NCBI RefSeq assembly: GCF_030767025.1 | Contig: NZ_JASITE010000006.1 | Coordinates: forward strand, 62,001-126,000 | Source of the DNA: Nocardia sp. CC227C | Lineage (GTDB): Bacteria > Actinomycetota > Actinomycetes > Mycobacteriales > Mycobacteriaceae | Direction: 5' to 3' | DNA length: 64,000 bases | Part shown: one piece after another, positions 12,053-20,710 of the stretch | Layout of the letters: each line of letters opens with the position of its first letter | How positions within the stretch are numbered: position 1 is the first letter of the stretch | The notes under the pieces: model-generated | What the model was told of the DNA's origin: nothing | What the model saw: only the letters and a program-made list of their open reading frames with translations | Database searches by the model: none | Program-made: the position numbers and the translations under genes

Positions 12053-12792
12053 TGAACGCCTCCGTCGGTCGGATTCTCTTGCACCGCATGCAAACCAGCG
12101 AGGGTTGCCGTTCCGGGCGCACCGTCGTTCGCGCCGGGGCGCTGATCCGGATATCCGGCGAGGATGCGGGCGGTTTCGCGGAAGGTGCACAGCGGTGCGC
12201 CACTGCGGCTGCCGGTCACCTGCTCGCCGCGGCGCAGCGCATCCACCAGCGCCCGTGCCGATTCCGGCGTCTGGTTGTCGAAGAACTCCCAGTTCACCAT
12301 CATGACGGGGGCGTAGTCGCAGGCCGCGTTGCACTCGATGTGCTCGAGCGTGACCGCGCCGTCCGCGGTGGTCTCGCCGTGCCGGACCCCGAGGTGTTCG
12401 GTCAGCGTCGCGAGGATCTCGTCACCGCCCATGACCGCGCACAGCGTGTTGGTGCACACGCCCACGTGGTAGTCGCCGGTGGGGGTGCGCCGGTACATGG
12501 AGTAGAAGGTGGCCACGGCGGTCACCTCGGCATCGGTCAAACCCAGCTGCCCGGCGCAGAATTCGATGCCGGTGCCGGAGACGTAGCCCTCCACCGATTG
12601 CACCAGGTGCAGCAGTGGCAGCAGTGCGGAGCGCGGGTGCGGGTAGCGCGCGATGATCTCGCGGGCCTCCACCTCCAGGCGGTCGTGCACCTGCTGCGGG
12701 TACGGGATCGGCCGGGTCGTCAGGTTCAGCAAGAGCCCGCCCGTCGCCCGACCACCGCTCCCCGTGGAATCACTGGGTGATGCTGTGCTCAT
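12049..12792 (-). CDS. nuoE: NADH-quinone oxidoreductase subunit E
   Basis: The 24-kDa type thioredoxin-fold subunit of complex I, 247 residues, which carries a [2Fe-2S] cluster beside NuoF. The cluster cysteines lie in [14 protein letters not shown] and [12 protein letters not shown]. The N-terminal 20 residues are serine/glycine rich. The C-terminal about 60 residues go beyond the conserved fold, as in other actinobacterial homologues. ATG at 12792 overlaps the nuoD stop as ATGA. Confidence 0.96.
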   Translation of the reverse strand: MSTASPSDSTGSGGRATGGLLLNLTTRPIPYPQQVHDRLEVEAREIIARYPHPRSALLPLLHLVQSVEGYVSGTGIEFCAGQLGLTDAEVTAVATFYSMYRRTPTGDYHVGVCTNTLCAVMGGDEILATLTEHLGVRHGETTADGAVTLEHIECNAACDYAPVMMVNWEFFDNQTPESARALVDALRRGEQVTGSRSGAPLCTFRETARILAGYPDQRPGANDGAPGTATLAGLHAVQENPTDGGVQ

Positions 12793-14147
12793 CGATCCAC
12801 CCCTCCCATCACCGGGTCGATACTCGCCACCGAGGCGATGACGTCGGCGACCATGCCGCCCTCGCACATCGCCGCCACCGCTTGCAGATTCGTGAAGGAG
12901 GGGTCGCGGTAGTGCACCCGGTACGGCCGGGTGCCGCCATCGCTGACCATGTGCACGCCGAGTTCGCCGCGCGGGGACTCCACCGCCGTGTAGACCTGCC
13001 CGGCCGGTACCCGGATACCCTCGGTCACGATCTTGAAGTGGTGGATCAGCGCCTCCATGGAGGTGCCCATGATCTTGCCGATGTGCTGCGGCGAGTTGCC
13101 GAGTCCGTCCGGGCCCAGCGCCAGATCCGCGGGCCAGGCCACCTTCTTGTCGCTGACCATCACCGGTCCGGGCCGCAGTTTGTCCAGACACTGCTCGACG
13201 ATCTTGAGCGATTCCTTCATCTCGTTGACGCGAATCAGGTAGCGCCCGTAGCAATCACAGCCGGTGTCGGTCATGACGTCGAATTCGTAGTCCTCGTAGC
13301 CGCAGTACGGCTGCGATTTGCGCAGATCGTGCGGCAGGCCGGTCGAGCGCAGCACCGGACCGGTGATACCCAGCGCCATGCAGCCGGTGAGATCCAGGTA
13401 TCCGACGTCGCGGGTGCGGGCCTTCCAGATCGGATTCTCGTTGAGGAGCAGTTCCAGATCCCGCAGGCGTTTCGGCATGATGGCCAGCAGTTCGCGCACC
13501 TTGGTGACGCCGTCCTCCGGCAGATCCTGCGCCAGGCCGCCGGGGCGGATGTAGGCGTGGTTCATCCGCAGTCCGGTGATCGTCTCGAAGACGTCGAGAA
13601 TCAGCTCGCGCTCCCGGAAGCCGAACAGCATCGGGGTGAGCGCCCCCAATTCCATGCCGCCGGTGGCCAGCGCCACCAGATGCGAGGAGATGCGGTTGAG
13701 CTCCATCAGCATCACCCGCACCACGCTGGCGCGCTCGGGAATGTCGTCGGTGATGTCGAGCAGCTTCTCCATCGCCAGGCAGTACGCGGTCTCGTTGAAG
13801 AACGGCGACAGGTAGTCCATGCGGGTGACGAAGGTGACGCCCTGCACCCACGGCCGGTACTCGAGGTTCTTCTCGATGCCGGTGTGCAGGTAGCCGATTC
13901 CGCAGCGCGCCTCGGTGACGGTCTCGCCCTCGATCTCCAGAATGAGTCGCAGCACCCCGTGCGTGGACGGGTGCTGCGGACCCATGTTCACGACGATGCG
14001 CTCCTCGGCGACACCGTCGAGCGCGGCGGAGATCTCGTCCCAGTCGTTGCCGACCACCGTCACGGCGCGTTCCTGCTTCGGATCCTGCGGTGAGACAGGT
14101 GTTTCCGGCGCACCGGAAGCTGTGCGCCGGGTATCGATGTCGTTCAT
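12789..14147 (-). CDS. nuoD: NADH-quinone oxidoreductase subunit D
   Basis: The 49-kDa type subunit that forms the quinone-reduction pocket with NuoB, 452 residues. The quinone-site segment [18 protein letters not shown] is intact, as are [10 protein letters not shown] and the C-terminal DPVMGGVDR typical of the family. The first about 45 residues are a variable leader. ATG at 14147 overlaps the nuoC stop in a TGATG junction. Confidence 0.97.
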   Translation of the reverse strand: MNDIDTRRTASGAPETPVSPQDPKQERAVTVVGNDWDEISAALDGVAEERIVVNMGPQHPSTHGVLRLILEIEGETVTEARCGIGYLHTGIEKNLEYRPWVQGVTFVTRMDYLSPFFNETAYCLAMEKLLDITDDIPERASVVRVMLMELNRISSHLVALATGGMELGALTPMLFGFRERELILDVFETITGLRMNHAYIRPGGLAQDLPEDGVTKVRELLAIMPKRLRDLELLLNENPIWKARTRDVGYLDLTGCMALGITGPVLRSTGLPHDLRKSQPYCGYEDYEFDVMTDTGCDCYGRYLIRVNEMKESLKIVEQCLDKLRPGPVMVSDKKVAWPADLALGPDGLGNSPQHIGKIMGTSMEALIHHFKIVTEGIRVPAGQVYTAVESPRGELGVHMVSDGGTRPYRVHYRDPSFTNLQAVAAMCEGGMVADVIASVASIDPVMGGVDR

Positions 14148-14962
14148 CAGGAGTAAGCCCTCCGCTCGTCGGGCGGCGGGATGCGCGCGCCCTTGTACTC
14201 GACCGGAATTCCGCCGAGCGGGTAGTCCTTGCGCTGCGGGTGTCCACGCCAGTCGTCGGGCATGGAGATGCGGGTCAGCGAGGGATGACCGTCGAACAGG
14301 ATGCCGAAGAAGTCGTAGGTCTCCCGCTCGTGCCAGTCCGTGGTGGGGTACACGGGATAGAGCGAGGGAATGTGCGGGTCGGCGTCGGGAGCCGAGACCT
14401 CCACCCGCAGACGGCGATTGTGGGTGATGGAGTTGAGCTGGTAGACCGCGTGCAGCTCCCGATCCTGGTCGTCGGGGTAGTGCACGCCGCTCACGCCCAG
14501 GCACAGTTCGAACCGCAGCGCCGGATCGTCGCGCAGCGCGCGGGCGACCGCGACCAGATGCTCGCGGCGCACGTGCAGGGTGAGTTCGCCGCGGAACACC
14601 ACGATCTTCTCCACGGCCTCCTCGAACTCCGCCCCGAGCGCTGCGCGCAGGGTGGCCACCAGTCCGTCGAAGTAGCCGCCGTAGGGCGGTTCGGTGCCGC
14701 CGGGCAGCGTGACCGTGCGCACCAAGCGGCCGTAGCCGGAGGTGTCGCCGGTGCCGGAGACCCCGAACATACCGCGCCGCACGCCGATGACCTCATCGGG
14801 TGCGGGGTCGGATTCCGCTGTGCCGTTGTCGTTCTCGGTCTCGTCCTGGATCGGACCGGCCATACTCGGCGGTTCGACCGGCTCGTTCGATTCGCCGTGC
14901 TTGCGTTCGTCCACGGCCGCCTCCGGGGGACTCTCGGTCCTACTGGGTGAATCGAAGGTCAT
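14147..14962 (-). CDS. nuoC: NADH-quinone oxidoreductase subunit C
   Basis: The 30-kDa type subunit of complex I, 271 residues. The signature [20 protein letters not shown] and the following [16 protein letters not shown] place it with confidence. The N-terminal 60 residues are a very acidic, serine/proline-rich extension of low complexity before the conserved fold begins. ATG at 14962 overlaps the nuoB stop (ATGA). Confidence 0.96.
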   Translation of the reverse strand: MTFDSPSRTESPPEAAVDERKHGESNEPVEPPSMAGPIQDETENDNGTAESDPAPDEVIGVRRGMFGVSGTGDTSGYGRLVRTVTLPGGTEPPYGGYFDGLVATLRAALGAEFEEAVEKIVVFRGELTLHVRREHLVAVARALRDDPALRFELCLGVSGVHYPDDQDRELHAVYQLNSITHNRRLRVEVSAPDADPHIPSLYPVYPTTDWHERETYDFFGILFDGHPSLTRISMPDDWRGHPQRKDYPLGGIPVEYKGARIPPPDERRAYS

Positions 14963-15513
14963 CGCAGCAGACCCCTCATCTGAATGGTCGGGGTGGAGGC
15001 CAGGGCGGCGGCCTCGGCGGCCTTGATCGCTTCCTCGCGATTGACGCCGAGTGGAGCCTCCTGAATCTTCTCGTGCAGCTTCAGGATCGCGTTCAACAGC
15101 ATCTCCGGCCGCGGGGGGCAGCCGGGCAGGTAGATGTCGACCGGAACCACGTGGTCGACGCCCTGCACGATGGCGTAGTTGTTGAACATGCCGCCGGACG
15201 AGGCGCACACGCCCATGGCCAGCACCCATTTCGGTTCGGTCATCTGGTCGTAGACCTGGCGCAGGACGGGTGCCATCTTCTGGCTGACCCGTCCCGCGAC
15301 GATCATGAGATCGGCCTGCCGCGGCGAGGCGCGGAACGCCTCCATGCCGAAGCGGGCGATATCGAATCGCCCGCCGCCGGTGGCCATCATCTCGATCGCG
15401 CAGCACGCCAGGCCGAAGGTGGCGGGCCACAGTGAGCCCTTGCGCAGGTAGCCCGCCATATCCTCGACCGTGCTCAGCAGAAACCCGCTGGGCAGCTTCT
15501 CCTCGAGACCCAT
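14959..15513 (-). CDS. nuoB: NADH-quinone oxidoreductase subunit B
   Basis: Carries the terminal [4Fe-4S] cluster N2, which passes electrons to quinone. The 184-residue protein has the adjacent cysteines in [10 protein letters not shown], a third in [13 protein letters not shown] and a fourth in [10 protein letters not shown]. The length is normal. A 106-base gap separates it from nuoA; this is the only sizeable gap in the operon. Confidence 0.97.
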   Translation of the reverse strand: MGLEEKLPSGFLLSTVEDMAGYLRKGSLWPATFGLACCAIEMMATGGGRFDIARFGMEAFRASPRQADLMIVAGRVSQKMAPVLRQVYDQMTEPKWVLAMGVCASSGGMFNNYAIVQGVDHVVPVDIYLPGCPPRPEMLLNAILKLHEKIQEAPLGVNREEAIKAAEAAALASTPTIQMRGLLR

Positions 15514-15619
15514 ATCGGATTCTTCTCCAGACTTCTCGCGCCGGACCCGCGTGCGGGCGCACCGGCGCTGATCGGAATTCCCGGTAGCCGTCGTTCGATT
15601 CAGCCCTGTCTCACGCGAA

Positions 15620-16000
15620 TCAGTCCCAACTGAGTCCGCCGCGCCGCCACTCGTAGGCGTAGGCCACCGAGACGTTGAAGATGAACAGCGCCATCGCCGC
15701 CAGGCCGAACAGGCCGAGCGAGTCGAAGTGCACCGCCCACGGGTACAGGAACACGATCTCGATGTCGAAGATGATGAACAGCATCGCGGTGAGGTAGTAC
15801 TTCACCGGAAAGCGTTGTCCAGCGGCGTTTCCCGGGCCGCCGGCGATCGCGTGCGGCGTCGGTTCGATACCGCACTCGTAGGGTTCGAGTTTGGCCCGGT
15901 TGTAGCGCTTGGGGCCGATGAGGGCCGCGAGAGCTAGCGAGAACAGTGCGAACGCCGCGGCGATCGCACCGAGAACAAGAGTCGGCACCTCGATATTCAC
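15620..16000 (-). CDS. nuoA: NADH-quinone oxidoreductase subunit A
   Basis: First gene of the operon. The 126-residue membrane protein has three helices and the loop [11 protein letters not shown], whose cysteine lies at the quinone pocket, and continues to [19 protein letters not shown], the family signature. A GGAGG-type ribosome-binding sequence (positions 16013-16019 region) precedes ATG at 16000. Confidence 0.96.
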   Translation of the reverse strand: MNIEVPTLVLGAIAAAFALFSLALAALIGPKRYNRAKLEPYECGIEPTPHAIAGGPGNAAGQRFPVKYYLTAMLFIIFDIEIVFLYPWAVHFDSLGLFGLAAMALFIFNVSVAYAYEWRRGGLSWD

Positions 16001-16383
16001 AACCGCACTACCCCTCCTCCTACCTGGCGGCGACCGCGGGCCCTTCGTGGTTACGCAGGCTGCCGCCTACGGGCCCGACCCGGTCGCCGCGCGCGAGCTG
16101 GACGCATTCGGACGGCATGCTGCCGAGGCGGGCTGACATCGTCGTCATGCCGGGCCAGTCTCGCCCCTCAGGCACTCGTCGGGGATGCGGGCGGCTGGGA
16201 TCTGGCACGGTGGATTAATACCGAATCGGACTGATACCTCGGCTCGCACCCCTGTGAGCTACGGCACAGCCTACAACTCGGACGTCGGGATGCAGCAATT
16301 TTCGGCGTGGCGTTTGATCGAATTCGGAACGCCCATTCATGACCAATCGGACGCAATGGGCGAACGTCACGTGACGGGGTGGG
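16001..16383. promoter_or_regulatory. intergenic region expected to hold the nuo promoter
   Basis: This 383-base gap separates nuoA from the response regulator upstream on the same strand. I find no convincing gene in it. Close to the regulator's stop codon lie a 12-base perfect palindrome CGTCACGTGACG (16365-16376) and a hairpin with arms GCCCATT (16331-16337) and AATGGGC (16355-16361). These could act as a weak terminator or as protein-binding sites. A nuo promoter must lie here if the operon is not read through from 16803, but I cannot fix its position. Confidence 0.4.
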
Positions 16384-16803
16384 TTACGCCGCCGCCCGAT
16401 TGCGCAGCACCCCGACGACGGCGTCGGTCAGCCGGATCGGATCGATCGGATGTGACACCGCCGCATCCGCTCGGGACCAGTTCGCCAACCAGACATCGTC
16501 GGGGCGACCGGTGATCACGACCAGCGGTGGGCAGTCGGCGATCTCGTCCTTGAGCTGTTTCGCCAGTCCGAGTCCACCGGTGGGCTGCGCCTCGCCGTCC
16601 AGGATGGCGATATCGACCTCGGCGGCATCCAGGCGCTCGATCACCACCGGCGCGGTCGCCACCTCGAGGTAGTCGAACTGCTCCAGTTCGGGATGCGGCT
16701 TTCGACCCAGGGCCAGCATGATCTGGCTCCGAGTGTCGGCATCGTTGCTGTACACGAGCACCCGCAGTGCGGCGGGACGTTTCGCTTCGGCCACGTTCGG
16801 CAT
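16384..16803 (-). CDS. receiver-only response regulator next to nuo
   Basis: The 139-residue protein has a receiver-like fold and no output domain. The acidic pair lies in YSNDADTR, the likely phosphoacceptor is Asp69 (AILDGEAQP) and the conserved Thr is in VVITGRP. The usual KP pair is replaced by HP (VSHPIDP), so normal phosphorylation chemistry is doubtful. No histidine kinase is adjacent. A lone response regulator in the same position before nuoA is known in M. tuberculosis (Rv3143), so a conserved link to complex I is plausible. ATG at 16803 gives a start at the natural domain edge. Confidence 0.85.
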   Translation of the reverse strand: MPNVAEAKRPAALRVLVYSNDADTRSQIMLALGRKPHPELEQFDYLEVATAPVVIERLDAAEVDIAILDGEAQPTGGLGLAKQLKDEIADCPPLVVITGRPDDVWLANWSRADAAVSHPIDPIRLTDAVVGVLRNRAAA

Positions 16804-17010
16804 GGTACGTGCCGGGGGTGGCTGCGCGCGGCAGCTTGACGTATTCGGTCCGCGCGTCGGCGGAAAATCTTCGCAACACGGACACCTTGAGTCCCGCCCG
16901 GTTCGTTCAACATCCGCATTAACGGTCGAATCGCAATCGTTGCTGGTCACCGGCGGTGAATCGCGAGATCCTGGAGACATCGACGTCGAATTCACTGGGC
17001 GGTGGACAGT

Positions 17011-17439
17011 ATGCGAATTTCCGAGATTCTGCGCAGGAAAGGTTCCGATGTAGTCACGATCGCACCCGATGCCACGGTGCACGCACTGCTGGAAATCCTC
17101 GCCACCAACAATGTTGGCGCGGTGGTGGTTTCGCCGGATGCGTCCTATATGGTCGGTATCGTCTCCGAGCGCGACGTGGTGCGCGCCCTGCACCGGCACG
17201 GCGCCGCCATCCTCGGGCGGTCGGTCTCGGAAATCATGACCGACGTCGTCCACACCTGCTGTCCGGAAGACCGCGTCGAAACCCTCAATGCCCGGATGAC
17301 CGAGCACCGCATCCGCCACCTGCCCGTGGTCCGCGACGGCCGCATGATCGGCATCGTCAGCATCGGCGATGTGGTGAAGAGTCAGATCGCCGAACTGGAG
17401 ACCGAGCGGGAACATCTGGTGCAGTACCTGCACGGTTGA
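17011..17439 (+). CDS. two-CBS-domain protein
   Basis: The 142-residue protein consists of a tandem pair of CBS domains (about residues 8-60 and 72-125), a module that binds adenine nucleotides and usually acts as an energy sensor. The segments VGIVSERDVVRAL and RHLPVVRDGRMIGIVSIGDVV are typical. It stands alone and is divergent from the response regulator. A GTG nine bases upstream (17002) is an alternative start; ATG at 17011 (MRISEILRRKG) matches the usual N-terminus. The partner is unknown. A strong terminator follows. Confidence 0.9.
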   Translation: MRISEILRRKGSDVVTIAPDATVHALLEILATNNVGAVVVSPDASYMVGIVSERDVVRALHRHGAAILGRSVSEIMTDVVHTCCPEDRVETLNARMTEHRIRHLPVVRDGRMIGIVSIGDVVKSQIAELETEREHLVQYLHG

Positions 17440-17512
17440 GGCGGTGCGTGCCAGTGTGCACTCGATGCCATTGCGCACGCGCGATATCCGCACTGTTCCT
17501 GTGGGCACAAAG

Positions 17513-17544
17513 AACGCCCCCGGATTTCTCCGGGGGCGTTTTCG
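17513..17544 (+). terminator. intrinsic terminator after the CBS gene
   Basis: A perfect 12-base stem AACGCCCCCGGA / TCCGGGGGCGTT (arms 17513-17524 and 17529-17540) with loop TTTC is followed by TTTTC on the plus strand. Because the minus strand continues with CTTTG, it may also end the short minus-strand peptide gene at 17573. Confidence 0.85.
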
Positions 17545-17572
17545 TATCCGATTCTGCGATTACACATCGACG

Positions 17573-17689
17573 TTACAGGCGATTGACCCGCATATACGAC
17601 TCCTGCCCGTCATCATCGGCATTCATGGCTTCATTCCAGTTGTCGTGCGCCTGCCCATTGGGCCCAGGATCCAACACCAATTCTCGCAC
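17573..17689 (-). CDS. 38-residue peptide gene of unknown function
   Basis: A very good ribosome-binding site, AAGGAGG, stands five bases before GTG at 17689. The frame then encodes 38 residues (starting MRELVLDPGPNG and ending ESYMRVNRL) and a TAA stop. The peptide is acidic, has no membrane segment and no cysteine. Third-position GC is lower than in the neighbouring genes. It lies just ahead of the hairpin at 17513-17540, whose minus-strand side could end it. I do not recognise the sequence; a short structural or regulatory peptide or a modified-peptide precursor are both possible. Confidence 0.55.
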   Translation of the reverse strand: MRELVLDPGPNGQAHDNWNEAMNADDDGQESYMRVNRL

Positions 17690-17846
17690 CGTGTCCTCCT
17701 TCTACGGACGCTCGAGTACGCATCGCCCGTCACGTGACACGAATGCCTCGATGAACGCGCCGCCCCGCGATCAGTGATGCGATAGTTCAAAGGTTCCATC
17801 GGAGCCCGCCTGCGAAACCTGCGAATCTCGAGTTGGCGATATTGCG

Positions 17847-18368
17847 TCATGCGGCGGTGGCCGACAGTGGCCGCCGCGCGTCCGCCCCCGCGCCACCCGA
17901 CAGCGACAGGGCGCGCAGCAGGCACAGCCAACCGACGGCGGCGAGCACCATGCGCGGATAGTTCAGAGTCGTCCACAGGCTGACGAACGATTCGACGCGG
18001 GCCGGGTCCCAGTCCTCGCCGCCGTTCTGGAACACCAGCATCTGGGTGGCGAAGTAGGCATAGGTGGAGATCGACGACAGCGTCATGATCGCGGCCCCCG
18101 CCAGCCACCAGTTCCGCAGCGGGGTCACGGCACGGCGCGCGACGAACAGGCAGATCAGCGACAGCAGCGCCACCACCGGTGAGACGAACGGCCAGAAGGC
18201 GCGCCCCGCCTGATGGAATCCGGAGGTCCTCATGGTGGCGAGCACCTGTTCGGGCGACGCCTCCGCCCACAGCGGTATGACCGCGAGCTTCTCGTACAGC
18301 CCGCCGCCGAACTGGATGCTCACGAAGATCACCAGCAGCCACAGCCAGATGGTGCGTTTGAACGTCAT
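17847..18368 (-). CDS. four-helix membrane protein (DUF1772-like)
   Basis: The 173-residue protein has four hydrophobic helices. A first helix with FGGGLYEKLAVIPLW, in which glycine and glutamate occur inside the membrane span, recalls the DUF1772/anthrone-oxygenase-like family, but the match is from memory and loose. It is divergent from the MarR regulator at 18447 with an operator-like palindrome between them, so it is probably that regulator's target. The in-frame ATG at 18443 is rejected because it would run through the operator; ATG at 18368 is used. Confidence 0.75.
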   Translation of the reverse strand: MTFKRTIWLWLLVIFVSIQFGGGLYEKLAVIPLWAEASPEQVLATMRTSGFHQAGRAFWPFVSPVVALLSLICLFVARRAVTPLRNWWLAGAAIMTLSSISTYAYFATQMLVFQNGGEDWDPARVESFVSLWTTLNYPRMVLAAVGWLCLLRALSLSGGAGADARRPLSATAA

Positions 18369-18401
18369 GATCGTACTTCCCTTCACCCGGTATTCTCGTT
18401 C

Positions 18402-18424
18402 GCAGAGTCTCTCTGCAAGAGAGA
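18402..18424. promoter_or_regulatory. probable MarR operator
   Basis: Two overlapping inverted repeats lie between the divergent genes. One is GCAGAG/CTCTGC (18402-18407 and 18411-18416), the other TCTCTCT-GCA-AGAGAGA (18408-18424). The second palindrome ends about ten bases before the regulator's Shine-Dalgarno sequence. The position and 17-base palindromic form are typical of autoregulating MarR-family sites. Confidence 0.6.
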
Positions 18425-18446
18425 GATTAGGAAGGAGCAGCACGTC

Positions 18447-18923
18447 ATGGGATCCGGGAACACCCGGAGTTCGGCCCTGAACTTGCTACAGACCGAGTTC
18501 CGCGTCCAGACCGTCCGCACGATCACGTTCCACACCGCGGTCGCCGCCCGCCTCGGCATCACCCCCGCCGACCTGAGCTGCCTGAACGTCCTCAGCCTCG
18601 AAGGCCCCCACACCCCCGGCGAATTGGCCGACCGCATCGGCATCACCCGCGGCGGCGCGGTCACCGCCATGATCGACCGCCTCGAGGACGCGGGCTACGT
18701 CCACCGCCGCCGCGACACCGCCGACCGCCGGCGGGTACTGGTGGAACTGGACGCTACCCGCGCGGCCGAGCTGGTCTCGCCGCTGTTCCAGGGCATGGGC
18801 GCGGCGGTCGCGGCCCGGCTGTCGAAATACGACGACGCCGACCTGCGCCTACTGCGCGACATGCTGGCCGATGTCAACGAGGCCGCCGCGGAAGCGACCG
18901 GGGCCCTGCGCGATTCGCGGTGA
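18447..18923 (+). CDS. MarR-family transcriptional regulator
   Basis: The 158-residue winged-helix protein has the MarR core: DLSCLNVLSLEGPHTPGELA, the recognition helix region RGGAVTAMIDRLEDAGYV and the wing RRRDTADRRRVLVEL. Such regulators usually repress a divergent gene and release DNA on binding a small phenolic or on oxidation. ATG at 18447 is preceded by GGAAGGAG. It is divergent from the membrane protein at 17847, its likely target. Confidence 0.92.
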   Translation: MGSGNTRSSALNLLQTEFRVQTVRTITFHTAVAARLGITPADLSCLNVLSLEGPHTPGELADRIGITRGGAVTAMIDRLEDAGYVHRRRDTADRRRVLVELDATRAAELVSPLFQGMGAAVAARLSKYDDADLRLLRDMLADVNEAAAEATGALRDSR

Positions 18924-19119
18924 GTCGTGGCGTCGGTTACGGTGAGGCGATGAATACCGGGACGGCATTTCGCCACACACGGATCGGCTACCCGGTGGCC
19001 TGCTGAGCGCCGCGCGGGCAGGTATCGGCCCGCTGCCCCACCGAGGATCCCGCGCTGTCGCACGCGGTCCGCCTTCGCCCTGGTTGAACACCGGACAACC
19101 ACGACAGAAGGATTCGACT

Positions 19120-19260
19120 ATGAACGCATTGCACAGCAGCTCGGTCGACGTGCGGACGCCCGATGGCGTCGCCGACGCGTATGTCGCATGCCCCGACGAT
19201 GACGGCGCTCACGGGCAAGCCGGGAAGGGGAGGGCGGCGACGAGCCGCCGCTGGCCGTGA
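19120..19260 (+). pseudogene. 5' fragment of a dienelactone hydrolase family gene
   Basis: A good start (AGAAGGA before ATG) is followed by VDVRTPDGVADAYVACPDDD, which matches the first beta strands of actinobacterial dienelactone-hydrolase-like proteins. After about 33 codons the similarity ends, and the frame stops at TGA 19260, right beside the stop codon of the minus-strand kinase. The catalytic Cys/Ser-Asp-His part is missing, so this looks like a truncated remnant. The 196 bases before it hold no recognisable gene. Confidence 0.6.
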
Positions 19261-19261
19261 G

Positions 19262-20710
19262 TTATCGCGGTGGCTGCCAGGTTCCGTCGCGGCAGAGGAG
19301 GGTTTGGGCGTTCGGGCCCCGCGCCATGGGGGATGCCTCCGGGTTGCAGGGAGTGTCGGGGGTGGCGCGGAGCGGGAGCACCGACGGTCGCCAGACCGGG
19401 GGTGAGGTGCCGTCCGAGTGACAGACCAGCCAGAAGCCGGACATGAGTTCTCTGGGGTTGTCGACCGCCGGGTCGCACGGGGTGTTGTCGGTGCGGATCC
19501 GCGTCGATCCGTCGTCCTGCTTCTCCACGTGCACACCGGGGAAGGGGGTCCACTCGGAGGTGGACTGGGTCGGGCGGGTGCGGTTGGTGGGGCGGGACGG
19601 CTCGGAGGTGGCGGCATGGACGAGTGCGAAGACCATCAGGACCACCCCGACGGTGATCGCCAGCTTCGTGGTGAGCCAGGGATCATCGGGCGGAGTCGTC
19701 GCGAGATTCGCCGCCGACACCGGGGGCGAGGGTCGGCGAACGGCGGGCTTCGGGCGGACCGGTGGGGGTCGGAATCGATCGGCGTATCGGTCCACCGTCC
19801 GCAGCGCCGGATTGCGGAACGCGCCGGCGTCGTCGGTCAGGAAGACCGCCTTCAGTGCGTCCCGCCATTCGACCGCCGTCGGCCGTTCCGTGGTCGCGAA
19901 GGGGTCGTGGAACGCACGGTCGAACAGCGAGCGCAGCCGCGCGGGCAGGTCGTCGGGAATGCCGGAGGGGCGGGCCCAATCGCCATCGACGAGTTCGGGC
20001 GCGCCCGGATTGAGCAGCAGCGCGCGGTAGACCATGACGGCGAGGGCGAAGCGGTCGCTGTAGCGGTCGTGCGCGGGGATGCGTCCGGCCACCCACCGGG
20101 GATCCCGCCAGCCCGCCGTGCCGACGCCGCGCTCGCGGACCTCCGTCGCCGGATGCACGCTGTCGCAGTCGATGAGGTAGGCGTGCGGAGAACGCCTGTC
20201 CCACACCAGATTCTTCATCGAGATATCGCCGTGGACCAGGCCCAGGTCGTACAGGTAGGCGAGGATGTCGCAGGCGCGCAGCAGCACGCCGACCCGCACC
20301 GCCGTTCGGGGCGGCTGGGCGGCGGCCACGTACAGGAAGTCCAGGGTGAGCGGCTTGCCCTGTTCGTTCAGGAACCGCGCCGGGATGAGCGGCAGGATCA
20401 CGCCGATGACGGTGTCGGATTCCTCGATGATGTCGATGGGCCAGTTCACCGAGGATTCGGCGGTGGCGGCGACGGTGTCCGCACGTTCGGCATCGGCCGT
20501 GATCCGGGCTCCGCGCGCGGCGATCTCGCCCAGCGTGTCGATTTCCGGCCGAGCGGTCATGGGCGCGCGGTACCGCTTGAACACCCTGGTGCGGTTCTCG
20601 TCGTCGCGGCAGGTGTACAGAATCGACTGTCCGCCCGAGGAATTGAGCGGTTCCGCGTCGACCCGGTACCGGCCGTACCGGCCCGCGACGGAGCTGTCCG
20701 GCTCACTCAT
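19262..20710 (-). CDS. Ser/Thr protein kinase of a TerY-P-type triad
   Basis: The 482-residue protein starts with an atypical kinase domain (about 1-310): VFKRYRA holds the likely ATP lysine, the catalytic loop is LVHGDISMKNLVW (HGD instead of HRD) and the metal motif is LIDCDSVHP. A proline-rich linker, one membrane helix (AITVGVVLMVFALV) and an extracytoplasmic cysteine-containing tail follow. HGD/DCD kinases of this kind are known from TerY-P triads, where a vWA protein, a PP2C phosphatase and a kinase are encoded together. ATG at 20710 overlaps the PP2C stop. The large tail outside the cell could sense a ligand (inference). Confidence 0.88.
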   Translation of the reverse strand: MSEPDSSVAGRYGRYRVDAEPLNSSGGQSILYTCRDDENRTRVFKRYRAPMTARPEIDTLGEIAARGARITADAERADTVAATAESSVNWPIDIIEESDTVIGVILPLIPARFLNEQGKPLTLDFLYVAAAQPPRTAVRVGVLLRACDILAYLYDLGLVHGDISMKNLVWDRRSPHAYLIDCDSVHPATEVRERGVGTAGWRDPRWVAGRIPAHDRYSDRFALAVMVYRALLLNPGAPELVDGDWARPSGIPDDLPARLRSLFDRAFHDPFATTERPTAVEWRDALKAVFLTDDAGAFRNPALRTVDRYADRFRPPPVRPKPAVRRPSPPVSAANLATTPPDDPWLTTKLAITVGVVLMVFALVHAATSEPSRPTNRTRPTQSTSEWTPFPGVHVEKQDDGSTRIRTDNTPCDPAVDNPRELMSGFWLVCHSDGTSPPVWRPSVLPLRATPDTPCNPEASPMARGPNAQTLLCRDGTWQPPR

